A stretch of 64,000 bases of DNA from positions 15,061,675 to 15,125,674 of the forward strand of contig OX419347.1 in assembly GCA_948470475.1 (NCBI GenBank), written 5' to 3'. Under the pieces are notes generated by a model, which was not told the origin of the DNA, did not search any database, and was given only the letters and a program-made list of their open reading frames with translations. Made by a program: the position numbers and the translations under genes. Position 1 is the first letter of the stretch, and the number at the start of each line of letters is the position of its first letter. This document shows, piece after piece, positions 23,801 through 38,800 of the stretch. This stretch comes from Galaxea fascicularis (Eukaryota; Cnidaria; Anthozoa; Scleractinia; Euphylliidae).

Positions 23801-26800
23801 GCGATTCACATCAACGTTGCTGTCAACAGTGCCAGGTATTTTAAACAAATCTACATGTATAGACAGTGCAATTCACAATGCTGCGAGAAATTGTATTGCC
23901 ACCTGCTTGAAGACCATGATCACCATTTTACAACAATTGTGCCAGTGGCAGTGGTTTGGCTTAAACTAAACCAGAAATGACATTGTTTTGGAAGGACAAG
24001 TGCATGCTTTTTGGGTTTTTTTCTGTTCATTTTTTTCCAAATAAAATCACAAAGACTTTGAAGGAATATGTACAGGTATAGAGAAGCAAAGGTCATGTGA
24101 TGCAGCAAGCACATTAAAATGCTTCCCTTTTGCAGATTGCTCCACTTGGAACAATATGTCGCAACAGCACTGGTGAGTGTGATGTACAGGAAGAATGCGA
24201 TGGAAGATCTGCACAGGTGAATTATGACTGGTTTTTGGAGTGGTTTTCAGTCACATGTCAAGGTTAAGTCTCATTTGCTTTTGTTTTGCTTTACGGTGCT
24301 AAGTCAATGGTTGGAAAAATTGTGCAACTTTCTCAACCAATGAGAGGCAGAACCAGACTCAATCATGACCTGCATGTGCACATGTACAAGTTACCATGTG
24401 CAATGATCATGTGCACTGCCAAAAATGCAGAAAAAACTATCATCTTTAAAATTTGTTACATTTCTGTTACTATGTTTATACCTTTTCAGTGTCCCCCTGA
24501 TGACTATGTCAAAGATGGAACAACCTGTGAAGGGGAGAGAGAGGTACAAATTAGTCAAAATAGTAATGATGATAATGACAATGATGAAAACAATAATAAT
24601 GATAATAACAGGCCAATGACATTGTTATCACTAGCATTCTTGCTGAGAAGCTAACAGTAACAACAATAACAATAAACTGAGTGAGAGTTCATTTTATCGG
24701 TCACTCACTCGGTGTTTTGTTTTAGTTACTTGTGGGAAAATATGTGGAGGGTGTGAAAGTGATAAGACTCCCAAAGCCAATCACAGCAAGGCATGTGAGG
24801 ATTAATCCAAAGTATTGGGAGAGAGGCCTGTGTACTAAGATTGACTTGCTTGGTTGTGGAGAAGGTTCCTCAGGTAACGTTAACAATCTTTATACTTAGT
24901 AGTGACATACAGTGTTTTTCATGCTAAAAAAACTATTACTAATTTTGCAAAGTAGTAATGTAAAGGGAAAATGTAATCAAATCCATATCATAACTGTAAC
25001 ATAAAATTCTGGAAACTTGTGTTAAGTCTAAGTTATTCTGTTTCTGGTACTAAAGGCAAAAAATTGAAGCAAAAAAGATCACTGTTAAATCAGCATTCCA
25101 CAGCTGAATATTTCTTCATTCTGCCACAAAATGGATATGCAGCAGATCTAGAGTAACTGAATTTCCTTTTTGTTTTAAAAATATGTTTGTGTGGTGTAAA
25201 AACTATTTGTACATTTGTACCTTTAAAAGTTTTGAGGTAACAAAGTTGTATGTAGGCTCGAGTACCAGCCACTGTTTGGGAAATGAGCCCGCACTCCTCT
25301 CTCTGGGAGGAACGAAGTCCAGACGAGAGAGTGATAGAAATCGAGCCTAAGTTGTACACTGTATGTTGACCTTGTTGAAAAATTTGTGTTTGTGAAGCAT
25401 TAACCATAGGCTAACATCATCCTACAGCTGTATAATGTTCACTAAGACATTTTGAACTGTTATCTACTGCAAAATTGCATGTTAATTGCCATTTGTTTTT
25501 CAATTAGCATCCTTATCAGATCCTAGCCCAATACAAGGCTTTGGTAACCTGTGTGTAAGGCCACAGGGCCAGTCATCCTGTCCATCAGTTGATGGAACAC
25601 AGTTGATCTATGGTATGCAAGGTGGTTGTCAGGGGGAAGCTTCCAAGTTCACTTTATCAAATGGGATATTAAGGCAACACTGCAGTGGGAAGATGATCTG
25701 TCCCCAAGGAGGACAGGAAAGTTATGGAGTACCTCTTGTTATCAGTAACAGTTGTGGAGCTATGCAGTCCAAGTTTGAGAGAACTGCAGGTAAATATGGC
25801 TCATGACAACCAAGGCTCAATTTTAACTGTAAAGATGTAATACACCCTCTAGCCCTCATACCGGGCCATTCCCCTGGGACAAGTGCAGTCCTTTTAGCCC
25901 AAGGGTGGGAAATTGCTTGAAGCAGTCTTGTCCCTGGGAAGAAGGGAGGGGCAAATAAAAAACATCTTCTTGTTGTTCTTGTGAAGTATGCCACTTCTTG
26001 GTACCGTATGAAGATTACCAAATACCTGGAGTTAAATATTTTGGTCAGTCCTCTGGCTGTAAAAAAATTGGCCTTTGATTTTAAAAACTGTAAAGAGTCA
26101 GAAATTATAATATATCCATTCCACTCAGAAGCACTTTAATTTAAAACGTGATATAACTACCATCGAACACTTGGTTTCTGCTTTAACTTTTTTTTGACCG
26201 TGGTATCAATGTTCTGTTCAGTAGTACATTGCGGTATACATTACGTTCGTCAGTTTTCTTTTTCAAATGTTGTGTCTACGATTTTATGCAGTACAGGCAA
26301 CGCCCTTTGATCATAAAACTAACAAAAAAATTGGAAATCCCCAGGGGTACGTCCGGCGGGGGAAGTCGTGTTAAGTTGTTAACATGTAAGCTTAAGCTTA
26401 TAATTTAATTTATGCGTAACGCCGGAACAACTGTACATTCAATTGAACCGTAAAATCGTGCATTAAAGATTTCGGGCTAATGTATGTCCCCAGATACTTG
26501 ACACGAATTTGACGAAATACTAGCTCACCTTACACGTTTCTTTTCCACTGCGGTTTCCGGGTAAAAACAGCAAAAATGTCAAAACAATGCTCCTCGAGGT
26601 GTTTACACGCACCATCGTGTTAAAAACATGCTTTGTAGCCTTCCCTTTGCTTTGTAACCTTCCCTCTCATCCGCGGTCAGGCTTTAAGAGAAAAAAAGGC
26701 GGGAAAGTTCAGTTCTCCCGGCGTGCAGCGCAGTTCAAGGTGTCTACTGTAGACCCCCTGTAGATCCAGATGGAATGCAAGGAAAAATTAAAAAAATAAA

Positions 26801-29800
26801 ATAATAATAAGGTAAGTTTATCAATTAATGTTAGTGATAAGTACAGTTTTCTAACTTGTAGCATATTCCTCCTTGCACCCCATATTCAGTTTAACAAACC
26901 CACGAAAAATCAGTGGAATAATGCGAACATCTTGTCAATGGTCAGTTTAATTAAGTGATTAAACAAAGATCTTTCAATCACAGGGAAGTCTCTCCGTCAT
27001 GTTTCCAGTGGGTTTTGTGTACACCCGGAGGGTGGTGTTGCTAGTGATGGCGTCAAACTCGTCCTATGGGCAGGATGCGATCAAGAGAGGCTGGCGTTTC
27101 ATTTCTTGGTCCATGGTAAGACAAATCTTAATCGTACCATTTCAGAATAATTACGATTGAGGCCTTCTCTTCGTTTAGTTTATTTATTTATTTGTTTACT
27201 CAGTGATTTACGATAGCCTGTTGATTGAAATATGATGAGGAGTACTCCATCCTCAAACAAGGTCAAAAATATCTCATAACGTTTGTCATAGTAAACAAGA
27301 TCCCCCGGAAACCAACCAACAACAATAACGACTACGTACAACATCAAGAAAAATTAGGGCACATTACTTTTTATTTGGTAAAACTGATCGACATAGTTCT
27401 TTAAAAAAAAACGTACGTCCCTCTTCTTGATCACGTTGAACTGAGCGAAAAGAATGTACTGTTACTAAGCTCTTTCAAAATTCAATGATCCATAAAGAAA
27501 GCCGGGTAAGCAGAAAAACTGACAGAGATGAGGGAGAGGGAACGATGACTGCTGGGCTCGCCAGTGAAATTTTTATTCATTTGTTTTGGTCTCACTTGCT
27601 CTCTCCGTCCCATGGTCTTAGAAAGGCGCCTGTTGGCTGGATTTCATTCAGAGACTTAGAGAATTAGACCACATCGATCTTAAAACTTAAAATTTGTTGC
27701 CCAATCAGTTAGCTGTAACTGATACTTTTTTTTTGCAGATTGCTTGGTTTCCCTTGGTGTGTCTGATAGCCGAGTCATTCCAGCCAGTCGTATCTCAGCG
27801 TCAAGCCAGCTGACTGGCTTCCCTGCAAAGGAAGCAAGACTATATGGTGGCAAAGGCTGGTGTGCCGCAAGAAAAGACAAAAACCAGTTTATCCAGATAG
27901 ACTTAGGTCAGGTAAGGCATTTAATGACCCCAGCGCGTATGAAAAGCCCTGAGGTTGCCTTTTGCGAACATGCTGTTAAGCTTTCGAAAGTTGTATTTTG
28001 TCCAACCATCCAACTTTCCCCAGCTATTTGCAGATACAAGGATTCCTTGCAATCTGTTTTCTATTGCATTTCCGTTGTTGCCATAGAAGTAGCACGGGAC
28101 GAAATATTAGAGAAGACTCTAAAAGGCAACGAAAATTGCAGGTCCAAACAAACAGCTTCCCTTTCTTCCTATTGTTTTTTTTTTCAAGGTTCGAAGACTG
28201 TCGGCGATTGTCCAGAGCGGCACTGATCGCGGTGACGTCACTGGGTACGTTCTGCAATACACTCAGGATGGACGGCGGTGGAAGGTGTGGTCAAGCAAAT
28301 CTCCAGCTTCTGTAAGTATTACTGCAACAAGAGATAGATATCCAGTGATATATCGGTGTCCCACTTAGGGTGGATTAGTCACACTTAATATCTAATTCTT
28401 CCTTCTATCAGTCTATTGCAACGTTAATTCTACGGCTTTGCGTTCTATGCTCAAACCAGGACTTTATTTTCTTCGAGAGGGCAGGAATCTATATAGCCGT
28501 CTCTTGTTATCCCATGATATACACTTTGCTATTCTGGATTAGCAATAAAAGAATACGCGGAATAAGGTTGCCCAAAAGAACATATACCCTGAAAACAAAA
28601 CACGCAGCGAATATTTGAACCTGACTTCCAATGTCACGTCCCGAGCTTGGCGGACCAGGTACGATTTGCCGCCAAAAATGATTTAAATCAACGTTTATTT
28701 CGCGCATTCCGACTAAACATTACTCTGTTCGTGTCATTCATTCTGTTTTCGGCAACAGAATGAACAGAATATTATTCCGTTTATTTCGAAAACGGAACAG
28801 GTCCATATAATAGTCCCAGAAAAAAGCGCCCTGAAACTGACCTTACTTTCCTTGACAGGCGTTTTGCTACAAAGGAAGATGTGCTGTATCTGCTGATAGC
28901 CAGTGTCGGGATCTCTGGGGGCCAGGTACAGCCGTCGTATTTTTCAAGTTGTCCTCAAGAAAATAGCAACAGTGGCATGGAGCATTAGTGGGATATTTAC
29001 AACGCGATAATTTTGAGATACTGTAAACTTACTTACTAATAGTCACTACACCTCGTCTTGTTTTGTTAACACTTTTCTTCTGAGCGTTGATTTTTGGTTT
29101 CCGTTTTTAAAAGTCAAAATGCAATACCTCCCTCCCCCTAAAAAAAAGGTGTCACATTACACCCTACCTCTCCATAACGGCCACATTTCTACAACGGCCA
29201 CTGTCCTCTGCCCATAAGGTGGCCGTTGTGAAGTGGTTCGACTGTATTTATAGATCAGCTCACGTCCTTCAATTCCCTGAGGAAAAAACGTAACTTGGAA
29301 ATCGGATTATTGTACTTTGAATTGGATTTTTTCCAGATTTCGCGCAGCTATCTTAGCGAACGTTTTGAAAAAATATTGAAAATAGTTCAAAAATATATTA
29401 AAATGCCAAACTACAATAGTATAAATAATTACCAACTACTTGACTTGAAGAAAGTTCTTCAAGAGACGGGAGACGTGGAGGCCTCCCTCGCCTTGCGCTT
29501 CACGCTCCCTACACGTTTCTTGCACGCAGTATTTCGCGTTTATTGCTACGATCCACTGTTTTCAATTTTCCACAGAGGCTTCATCCGCTGCCACTACCTG
29601 TTACCAGGAACTGAACGTCAATAGCCAGGGTTTTGGTTCCTGCAGTTCTCGAACAGATGTTCCAAGATCTCGTTGCGCTGAAAGGTGTGTAGAAGTGATA
29701 CTATCTCCTATGTGAGCATCGTAATAGGCTGTGTCGATATCTTAATCAAGTTTAATTATCACAGACAAAATTATTAACTCTAGAATGTTGACGTCTGAGT

Positions 29801-32800
29801 ACGCTGAAAAGTCTGTTTTAGATCACGGTGGAGGGAAGTAAACGACTCGGCGCTGTTAGGCGGCTTTTCTTTATTTGTGGTGAATCATGCAGGGCCTGAA
29901 CTCGGTCAGCAATCACATATAACACAACAGCTTATAAATGAAAGTAATTTGGCTTACATTAAATTCGGAGGAAAAAAAGCTTTTTTTTTCTTATGAGTGC
30001 TTAACAGAACAATAAACCAATCAGAAATCAAAGCCAGTATGTGGGAATGATAGCAAGACTTGCTCACGCGCATGCGCTCAACTCGAATCAGTTCTATTTA
30101 GGCTTTTAATTGGTTGAGAAAATTGTATCGACCACGAATATCAAGGGAACCGCTCATTCTGTATTTTGCTTAAAGCTTAAGTGAAAAGTGCATGAACGTA
30201 TTGAGTCAGAACTAGTTCCATTATTCCTTGTGAATTAACAGACACGCGAAATGTGGCCAGCTACAGTGTTACACAGCAGCAAGGGAGAGGCCCGTGGTGA
30301 ACTATGGCAGCTTTTACAAATTAAAAGTTCTACCGTCAGGAGAAAAATGCCGGTATAGCCCCTAGAAGACTTTTTATTGATGAGTATTAATTTAAACAAT
30401 TGTGTTGGAAGTACCAGTCGTAAGTTAAATACACTCTTTTTTTAAAAAGAATGTTGAGGCTGAGATTAAGCAAAATTTTAAGACCGTGCTAAGAACCCAG
30501 GGCCGAGTTGCTCGAAGCATGGTTATCGCTAACCACTGGTTAAGTTGTATTACAACCTATAGGTTGCCATGGTATTTAACGTGGGTTAGCGCAAACCATG
30601 CTTCGAGCAACTCGGCCCAGGCTGAGAGCCAATTAAGGACGGCTTTTTTAGCTCGTTTGTTTTTGTTACGTTGCAAACCTCTGTGTTCAATGTTCAATAC
30701 CAAATTTACGAAGAGTGGGATATATATTTTTTCATATTAGGGCAGTTTCTCGAAAGAGAGGTCATGGAAGCGAACTTGTTGGTATGGTCAAAGAAGGGAC
30801 TGTCTGCGGAAATAATAAGGTGAGATAACAGAAATAGAATTGCTGACTAAGGTGGCTATATCTATTTATATCTAGATTTGAAAAGTCGTACTCGTACTTA
30901 TTATCTGGTACTCGCAGTCACATCTAAAGGTCTCTGATAAAAGAAAATGTCTTTTTGTCTTTGATTGACAGATATGCGTAGCAAACCAGTGCACTCGCGT
31001 GAATGAGCTCCCTTCAAACCGCTGCCCAAGAACCAATGATGGACAAGAGTGTGCTGGCAAAGGCGTACGTTTCGTGTAGAAATATGCAATTTTGGCCAAT
31101 AAAGAATAGAGTGAAGACACAAAAATATATTGCATTTTCAAAGTTTTCTGTATCCTGCAAATGAAATTGTCACTTTCTTTGATTTATGAACACAGGTCTG
31201 TACAAGAAAAGGAGTATGTCATTGCCAAGGGAATTTAGATCCAGAAACGGCTTGCCAATCAGGTAAAACACAATTTCGCTTGCATATGATATAGATGGTG
31301 ATATTAAGGCGGGAAAAGATCTTAAAGAGATCAGAAGTCGAGGAAGAACATCCACTGTTTTCATTTAATGAGTGAACATGCGGAGTTAATAAAGGTGCTG
31401 AGAGAGTTGGAGACAGGTTGCCGACCTGCACATGTCCTTATCTTGTTTCATTCCACAGCTCTAAAATGTATCTGGATTTCACGTTATTAATAACTGATGC
31501 AGCTAAGAAATCCCGGCAAATTGCAATATAAATTGCGGCTCAGAGGTGCTTCATTCCAGGGGATCACAGATTTTACAAGCACAACTGATGAAGAGTTCAA
31601 TTTGAGCGCAATCGAACAAAGTTGTTAAAGAACCACAGAAATGTGTAGCGACACTTTTGAACTCTTTAAATTTACAGAAAAACAACCCCGTGATGGACGC
31701 TGGGACGCATGGTCTAAGTGGACCAATTGCACGCGAGTTTGTGGAAGAGGGAAAAGGACAAGGCACCGTTTCTGTAACAAGCCCGCACCTGCGCATGGTG
31801 GACGAGACTGTACAGGGGAGAGGATCCAGATTGAACCTTGTAACACGGGCAAATGTCCAGGTAATTCATAGAAAGAGGCAGTACTGAAGTGCAGAAGAGA
31901 TTCTAGAATAGCTTCAAAGGGCGGTTTTCATTCACCAGAGCCGACCTGCCAGACCCGTACATGTTGGTCTGAAGAAACTTTTGAATTAGCCAGCCTTATT
32001 TGGAGGATGGAAACATCAGCGTAAATAGTTTGGAAGAATTGCCGAATAATAAGTTGTACAGTTGTACTCCGCCAAACTGGCTCGTCGGAATTTACGAAGC
32101 GGCTCAGTCTGGCATGCCAGTTCTCACGAATATAAAATGCCCAAAGTCGGTAATATGGGTTAAGTTCTACCTTTAAGCCTAAATCAAAATGTTTCAGTAG
32201 AAAGTGGTTGCAATAAATAGCAAACCTTTTAAGTGCTATTGATAGGTTCTTTGGTGAAAGAAGTAATAAAGGGAAAACTCTTCAAACAACAAAAACGAAA
32301 ACTAAAGCTTGAGGCCGTATAGAACCCCTTACTTTTCAAACTGAACTCGGCAAGGTAACTTAACTGTATTTTTGTATCTTTATAAACCATCATAAACCTT
32401 CATACTTCATTCAAAACTCAGTGAATTACAAAATCGTTGCGGGTGCAAAGAAAAAAATGAAGAATTTAGTTAGTCGAAATCGTAATTTTATAAAAGAGGG
32501 ATTGTCGTTCACAAGGCAACACAAACTCCTTTTCTGCTTCAGAGGTTCATTCGTGTCAACATCTTCTGTCTCTTGGAAAAGAAACTGGTGTCCAGTTTCC
32601 AGATGGAGTGTACACTATCAATCCTGACCGAAAAGGACCGGTGAAAACTTATTGTGACATGACACGTGATGGTGGCGGGTGGACGCTGTTGGTTACAAGT
32701 CACACAAACACGTGGACAGTTGATAACGTGAAAAAGAGGAATCAAAATCAGCCGACGTTGAATGGGGATTTCTCAATTTTATACAAAGGAGATGATATCA

Positions 32801-35800
32801 AAGACAGTCTGAATGTGGAAGGAGAGTGGTTTGAGTATCGCATGGAAGCAAACGAGAGGGGTACGTTCTTTCAGAAGCTGAAAAAGAAGAAGTAACTGAA
32901 GTATTGATTAAAGCGCTTTTTACTAAGAAGCTACGCCACGGTGATTTCTTTGTGTTGGAGGTCAAATTAAACCAAGTACCCTCAAGGACCATTGCTCATA
33001 ACCAAAATGTCCCAAGAACACTAAAAGGAAAATATCAAGCTATTTTCTCAAAGAGGAAGCAAACCATACTAGTTTGTATTTGGCTATTGTTTCCACAAGA
33101 TAAGAGACGAATTAACTTGAATTTTTTTACCTAATTCCTACCATCCTAATCAAAAGAGGATTAAAAATAGTTTTGTTAAGTGGTAAAATAATTCAAAAGA
33201 AAACTGCATCACCATTATTAGGTTTTCTCTGCGTCCAATATCTTTTAAAGAAACTTTAAAAATTCACCGAGTGGCAAAGCTACATTAATTCCCATCGTTA
33301 AAACTAGAAATAAACGCGAATGCGGTACTCGTTCAGCTTAAAGCTTAACTATGACGCACTATCTTCACATGGTGCATTGAAGTTCCAATCCCTCGCAATA
33401 ATGCTTGTTTTGATATTTAATTTCTAAATTTTCCAGGTCGCTGGGGTGGAATCTGGCGTGCTCCCAGAGACTACACATTCATGGCTACTAACAATCAGCA
33501 GATAAGTGTTGATTTGGTGAAGAAATTTGACAACTGGAAGTACGATGATTATGGGATTGAAAAGCGCATGCCCTGGATTTCCGGAGCCAAGCTGACGACG
33601 TCAAGGAACGCGACTGGAGATCGCCAATGGGGAACTTTGATTGGTAATTACATGGAGTGAGAAATGTTGTAACATAAGAAGCGGATCATGAGAGACTAAT
33701 AAAACTACTCTGAAGATGTTGAGACTGATCTTAAGAAATAATTGTTCCCTTCCGACTATGCACTCCGCAACATTTACTGTTTGCTCTCTCTCTCTCTCAC
33801 TATCAGGCCGCCGGATTCTGTCTAACGCTACCTTAACTTAAAACGCCCCTTTTAGTACGTTAGCCTTCGAAGTTTCGAATTCGACAGCCACAAATGCCCC
33901 AAGTGGCTAAGAGCGATCAGGGGCGGCTGTACTCTTAAATAACAGTTAAATAACGTCGTATCCTCCGTTTTGTGTGATGAAACGACGCACTAACACGTGA
34001 TTGGTAGTTTACAGCCAACAAATGCACGTGAAAATTCCAGAGAAAAATCTCGTCTCACAACTGCATTTTAAAAGCTAACCTGATATTTTTCTCAGCTCAA
34101 AAAGTCTTCTAACCAATTTTACTATGACAATCCTTTTAGGTGTTATAAAAGTATCACGTACCTGTTTTGATATAGAACATTGTCATGGTCCACCGGCGCT
34201 AGGGAACGGACACTGAGAAATGTCGCGCTTTTGAATGAGAGAAACAAACGTGCACTCCGAGATGTGTAAACAAGAATAAGAGTTTAATGCGTATGCGTGC
34301 GTGGCACTACCGCTGTGCAAAGTGACTGACGCTACGTACCACGACGCATTCTCCTTGATTTTCAGCTAACTCCAAGATTTTCTATCCTGCACCGTGGTTG
34401 GACGGTAACGACCTTGAGCAGCACCCTGTGAATATATGGTACTGGGTCAGGGAACAGAACTTTAAACTTCCGAGATCCTGTTTAGAGGTTCAGTTAAGAG
34501 GCGTGCAGAACAAACCAGTGCAAGGTATTGTTTTTGGCCATTCGCCGATCTGGTTACAGGTAGCAAAAGAGATCTGTGGTCGGTTTTAACCCAAACTGAT
34601 CTATGTAGACAGACAGGCCCTGCAAATCAAATAGTTTCTCACTGACCGGGAGAACCATAACGACGGAAGGAAATCAAATCGGTAATACATGAATGGAAAA
34701 TGCCGCATTTGTCTTGCAGAGATGATTCATTTGCTTAAGGGAAACATGTAGTTTTAACATAAATACCTTAAATTATTCCAAATCCCTCACAAAATTAATG
34801 TAGATCACGACCATTTTCCAGAAAGCCGGCTGACTTCAAATTTCATCTGTGGCCGCAACTTTGGAACACGAAGTGATGTATTATGGGATTGTGATGCATC
34901 TCAGCTTTCAAATGAATTTTCATTGTATCAGTTGTTTACATCTTCTACCCTTGAAGCCAGAACTCCTCCTTAAAGGCGTATTGAATACGCCTTTAAGGAG
35001 GAGCTTTTCGAAGAGTTTACCGTTTTATTCTCATCTCTTTTTCAGATGGTACCTATACCATAAAGCCTGGCGATCGTAAGATACAAACTGTTTGTAAATT
35101 CAGTGAGTATGGTGGAGGTTGGACACTGGTTTTGACCAGCGCTAGTGATGATAGATGGACAAGAGATAACGTGAAACTAAGGAATTTTGACAGCCCCTCA
35201 TTGAGCTCAGACTTTTCGATATTACAAATGGCGGATAAGATTACAAACATGAAGCATTTCCAGGTGATTGGAGATTTTTGCCTTCAGGTCACTTTAAGCT
35301 GGAGCTAATTTGGAAATTCTTTTACTTGTACAGCCAGTAGCTAGCCTTTTAGAACAACGAAATATCATTATTACTTATTGGTATAGAGTTTTTTAGGCTT
35401 TCTTTCATTTCTGGTTAGCGCTGTATTTTCTATCGCGCGGTTTAAAGTAGGAGATATAATTGTCTTATTATTGCAACACGTTCTTGATTAAAAAAAAAGC
35501 ACAGTTTGCTTTGTTTATTGCAGAAAAAGTTGAAAAGAGAAAAAATTCCATTTTCTTTCGACACTCGAAGGTAGTAAGTTGATAGACTAATTAACTCAGA
35601 CGGCACAATTTTAAAGTGAAGTTTAAAACTCTCTCATTTTGCAGTACCGTATCGAGGAGGACAGCGTTAAAGCTTGGGAAGGAATTTGGACCGCAAGAGC
35701 AGGCTGCTCATTCGTTTCTGGTAGATCAAATACGTCTTTCGTTAAGTTGGTTCATAAGCGGGGGGACTGGAACTCACTTAAAGCTAAAGCAACAAGAAGA

Positions 35801-38800
35801 CTGCCATACTTAACCACTTATGGTAGCGCCGCCATTTTGACGGGTGCTGCTGATGAAAGTAGCTTCAATGGTGCGATTGTGGTTGACTCGACAAAAGGAG
35901 TAACTCGTCAAAGAACTGAAGTGATAAGACTCTGGTTAAGAGAAGGGACTTGGTAGGTGGAAAAATCCCCTCCCATACAAAATAACGAGAAAAATATAGT
36001 AGCTGAAAAGGGGAGAAAAAGTGAAAACTGAAGAGAAATCAAAACCCAACCTGTCGTTCCACTACATCGCGAGGCGAATTTCTCACCGCAAATTTGCCGC
36101 ACACGTGAGGAAACGGCTGAGCTAACTGCCTCGCGAGGAATTTTGCTCAGCTCTTTCCTCAAGTGTGCGGCGGGCTTTAAATACTCATGTAATTTGCATC
36201 TTGTACATAGTTACCATGACAATAGAGTATGACTACTCCAAAACGTCGGATTTTATACTGAGTTTGTTTTTGCAATAGGCCATTTCCGAGTTCATGTGTG
36301 CCTCCTCTTCAAAGCGAGTCTAAGTGCGAAGTTTTTGTGATGGTAATTAGTTCTACTTTACATATGAATGAAAACTAATTTTCATAACAAAAACTTCGCA
36401 CTTAGACTCGCTTTGAAGAGGAGGTAGACATGAACTCGGAAATGGCCAATTAAATGTCTTTTACTTGGGGTTTTCTTCAAGAAACGAAAACGATGGAACA
36501 AAAATATTAGTTGAAACCCATCACTCGTGACCTAGATACACAAGCCCATATATATTATGTTTCTGTAAATCGAAGGGCTTTGGAGTCTAATTACAAACAA
36601 TAATCGAGGCCCAGACCCGTTGATGACATGCAATACCTTGACTGCCTTTACTCGGATTCATAGGAGATCGTGCAACGAAATAAAAATGAAGAACGGCAAG
36701 AACAGAGCAGAAATGAAAGACGGAATCTACATGATTCGAAAAACTACCCATGATTACTTGCCGGTTTATTGTGACATGACGTCAGAGGTAGGGGCTTACA
36801 CTTTACTCGTTACCAGTACTTCCAACGGCTGGAAAAAGGATGAGGTCGAGTTTAAGAACCTGATGCGACCATCTGTAACAAAGGATTATTCCATCTTGGG
36901 ACTCGCTGACCGGATTAAAGATCTTAGTGGCGGGAATACTTTTAAGTATCGGCTGGAGGCCAATACGAGGAGGAACTGGGGCGGAGTTTGGACCGCACCC
37001 ATAAATTATAGGTAATGGCCCATAAATTTATGAGGTATTCCAGTTTTTATATTGTGAGTCGTTGCGTATTTTTGTATTCAACTGGAAAGTGCTAAAGCGT
37101 AGAGAATCCCATCATTTTGATCTTTTCCTTCCAATCTATTTGGAAAGGATTTACGAAAGCACGTGAACTAAAAAAGAATAAAAACGTCAAAACCTGAGTA
37201 GAGTATGCTTTTTCTCCATTTATTGGCTTAACACAGTCGGTTTTTAAAGTAGCGTTTAGTTAATGTAAGCTCATAATTACCCATCAGTTTGCTATGTTTT
37301 CATAGCACGAAAATAGAGAAAAATTGGCCAGTCTGTGATGTATAGTAGAAAGAAACGTTTTGTCTTATTGATGAGGGCCGTGCATAAAAGTGCAAAGAAA
37401 GTAGATTACGCCCATCGCAAGTCATACAGCTTCATCACTAAAGCAAACCCACAAAAAGAAAAAAACGCTAGTATTTGCAAACAAAAAACCTTTTTTTTGA
37501 GGGGGGGGGGGGAGGGTTAGGACGATGCAGTATAGAATCCAAGGTTGAAATAACTTTTATCGAATTCTTTCCTTTTTTATTGTTGCTTCTGTTTTTTCTG
37601 TTTCCCAAGTTTTGTTAGTGAACACAATCAACAGACTGACGTGACTCTGGTGAAAAGATTCAGTCAATGGCACTACAACTGGCGAGACTCGCTTGAAAAG
37701 CGCATGCCCTGGTTAGGTGCTAGACAAAGCCTATTAACCACCTCAACTCATTCTGACTATTCCGACTGGGGATCGATTATTTCCGAGAAAAAATCGAATA
37801 ATCCAGCTCCCTGGATTTACAGTGGGATGCCTAATCCTGGTGTTATTTGGTATTGGGTGAATGAGGATGACTGTGGTCGAAAGCGAACTCCAGGTAAGTT
37901 GGAAAGACACTGCATACAAAGATACACCCGACACCTTTGAAATCACTAGTTATTCTTTCAATTTGATTGGCTCTCAACAGTGCAATTTATCCACAAATCA
38001 CTCAGTTTTTTCTCTTAATCACATCCTTCTTTTAGTCCATCAAAATTCAAAACCGGGTTTCCTAAGCTGGATAAATATATTAATACAAACTCTATGATTT
38101 CACAGTGGGTGTAGCAAAGTGGCAATCGAACTTCGTGCAATTTTAATTTGGTCTGAAATCATACTTACGATTTCAAAATCGAACGAGCGCGCAGCGAATT
38201 GTACTTCACTCAATTCAATTACCATTCAACCAGTAGATCCGAAGTGCATTGTAGGCACGCGACTTCCTAACTTGAAAATCACTACAGGTATTAAGTGTCT
38301 CAGTACAACGATCTCATTACGTCGGTGTGTTGGAAATGTATGAGTAGAGCGTAAAATTTTATTTATTTCTTTACTATTCCTTATTTATTTGCCAGTTTAC
38401 TTAAGTTCCACAAGAGCATGTCTTCCGCCAGTTTAGAACTCTTCTATTGAAGAAATATGAGATGAAATATGAGAGCACCGGTTTCTTTTCTTTTTCATTA
38501 GTCAACGGTGGGTTATCAGAGTGGAGCTCTTGGTCAAGCTGTAGTAAGATCTGTGTCACAGGAATACAAACACGTAGAAGACTCTGCAACAATCCACGGC
38601 CTAGATGTGGTGGGGATGCCTGTGGTACTATGACGACTAAACAAGAGAAGCAGTGCATGGTCTGTCCAAGTAAGCTATGACCGATTGCCTGAGACATTTG
38701 CATTACCATTCGTCAATTCATTCCCTTGAAGGTATTGCTTAGCCACGTCAAATTGAATAGCTTCAGAATCTGATACCACTAAATCTAAAGCACTTATAGA

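Noticed and set aside
34823..34940. Possible extra exon before FReD 2
   Set aside because: The acceptor and phase fit, but no clear donor was found and the peptide has no FReD similarity.
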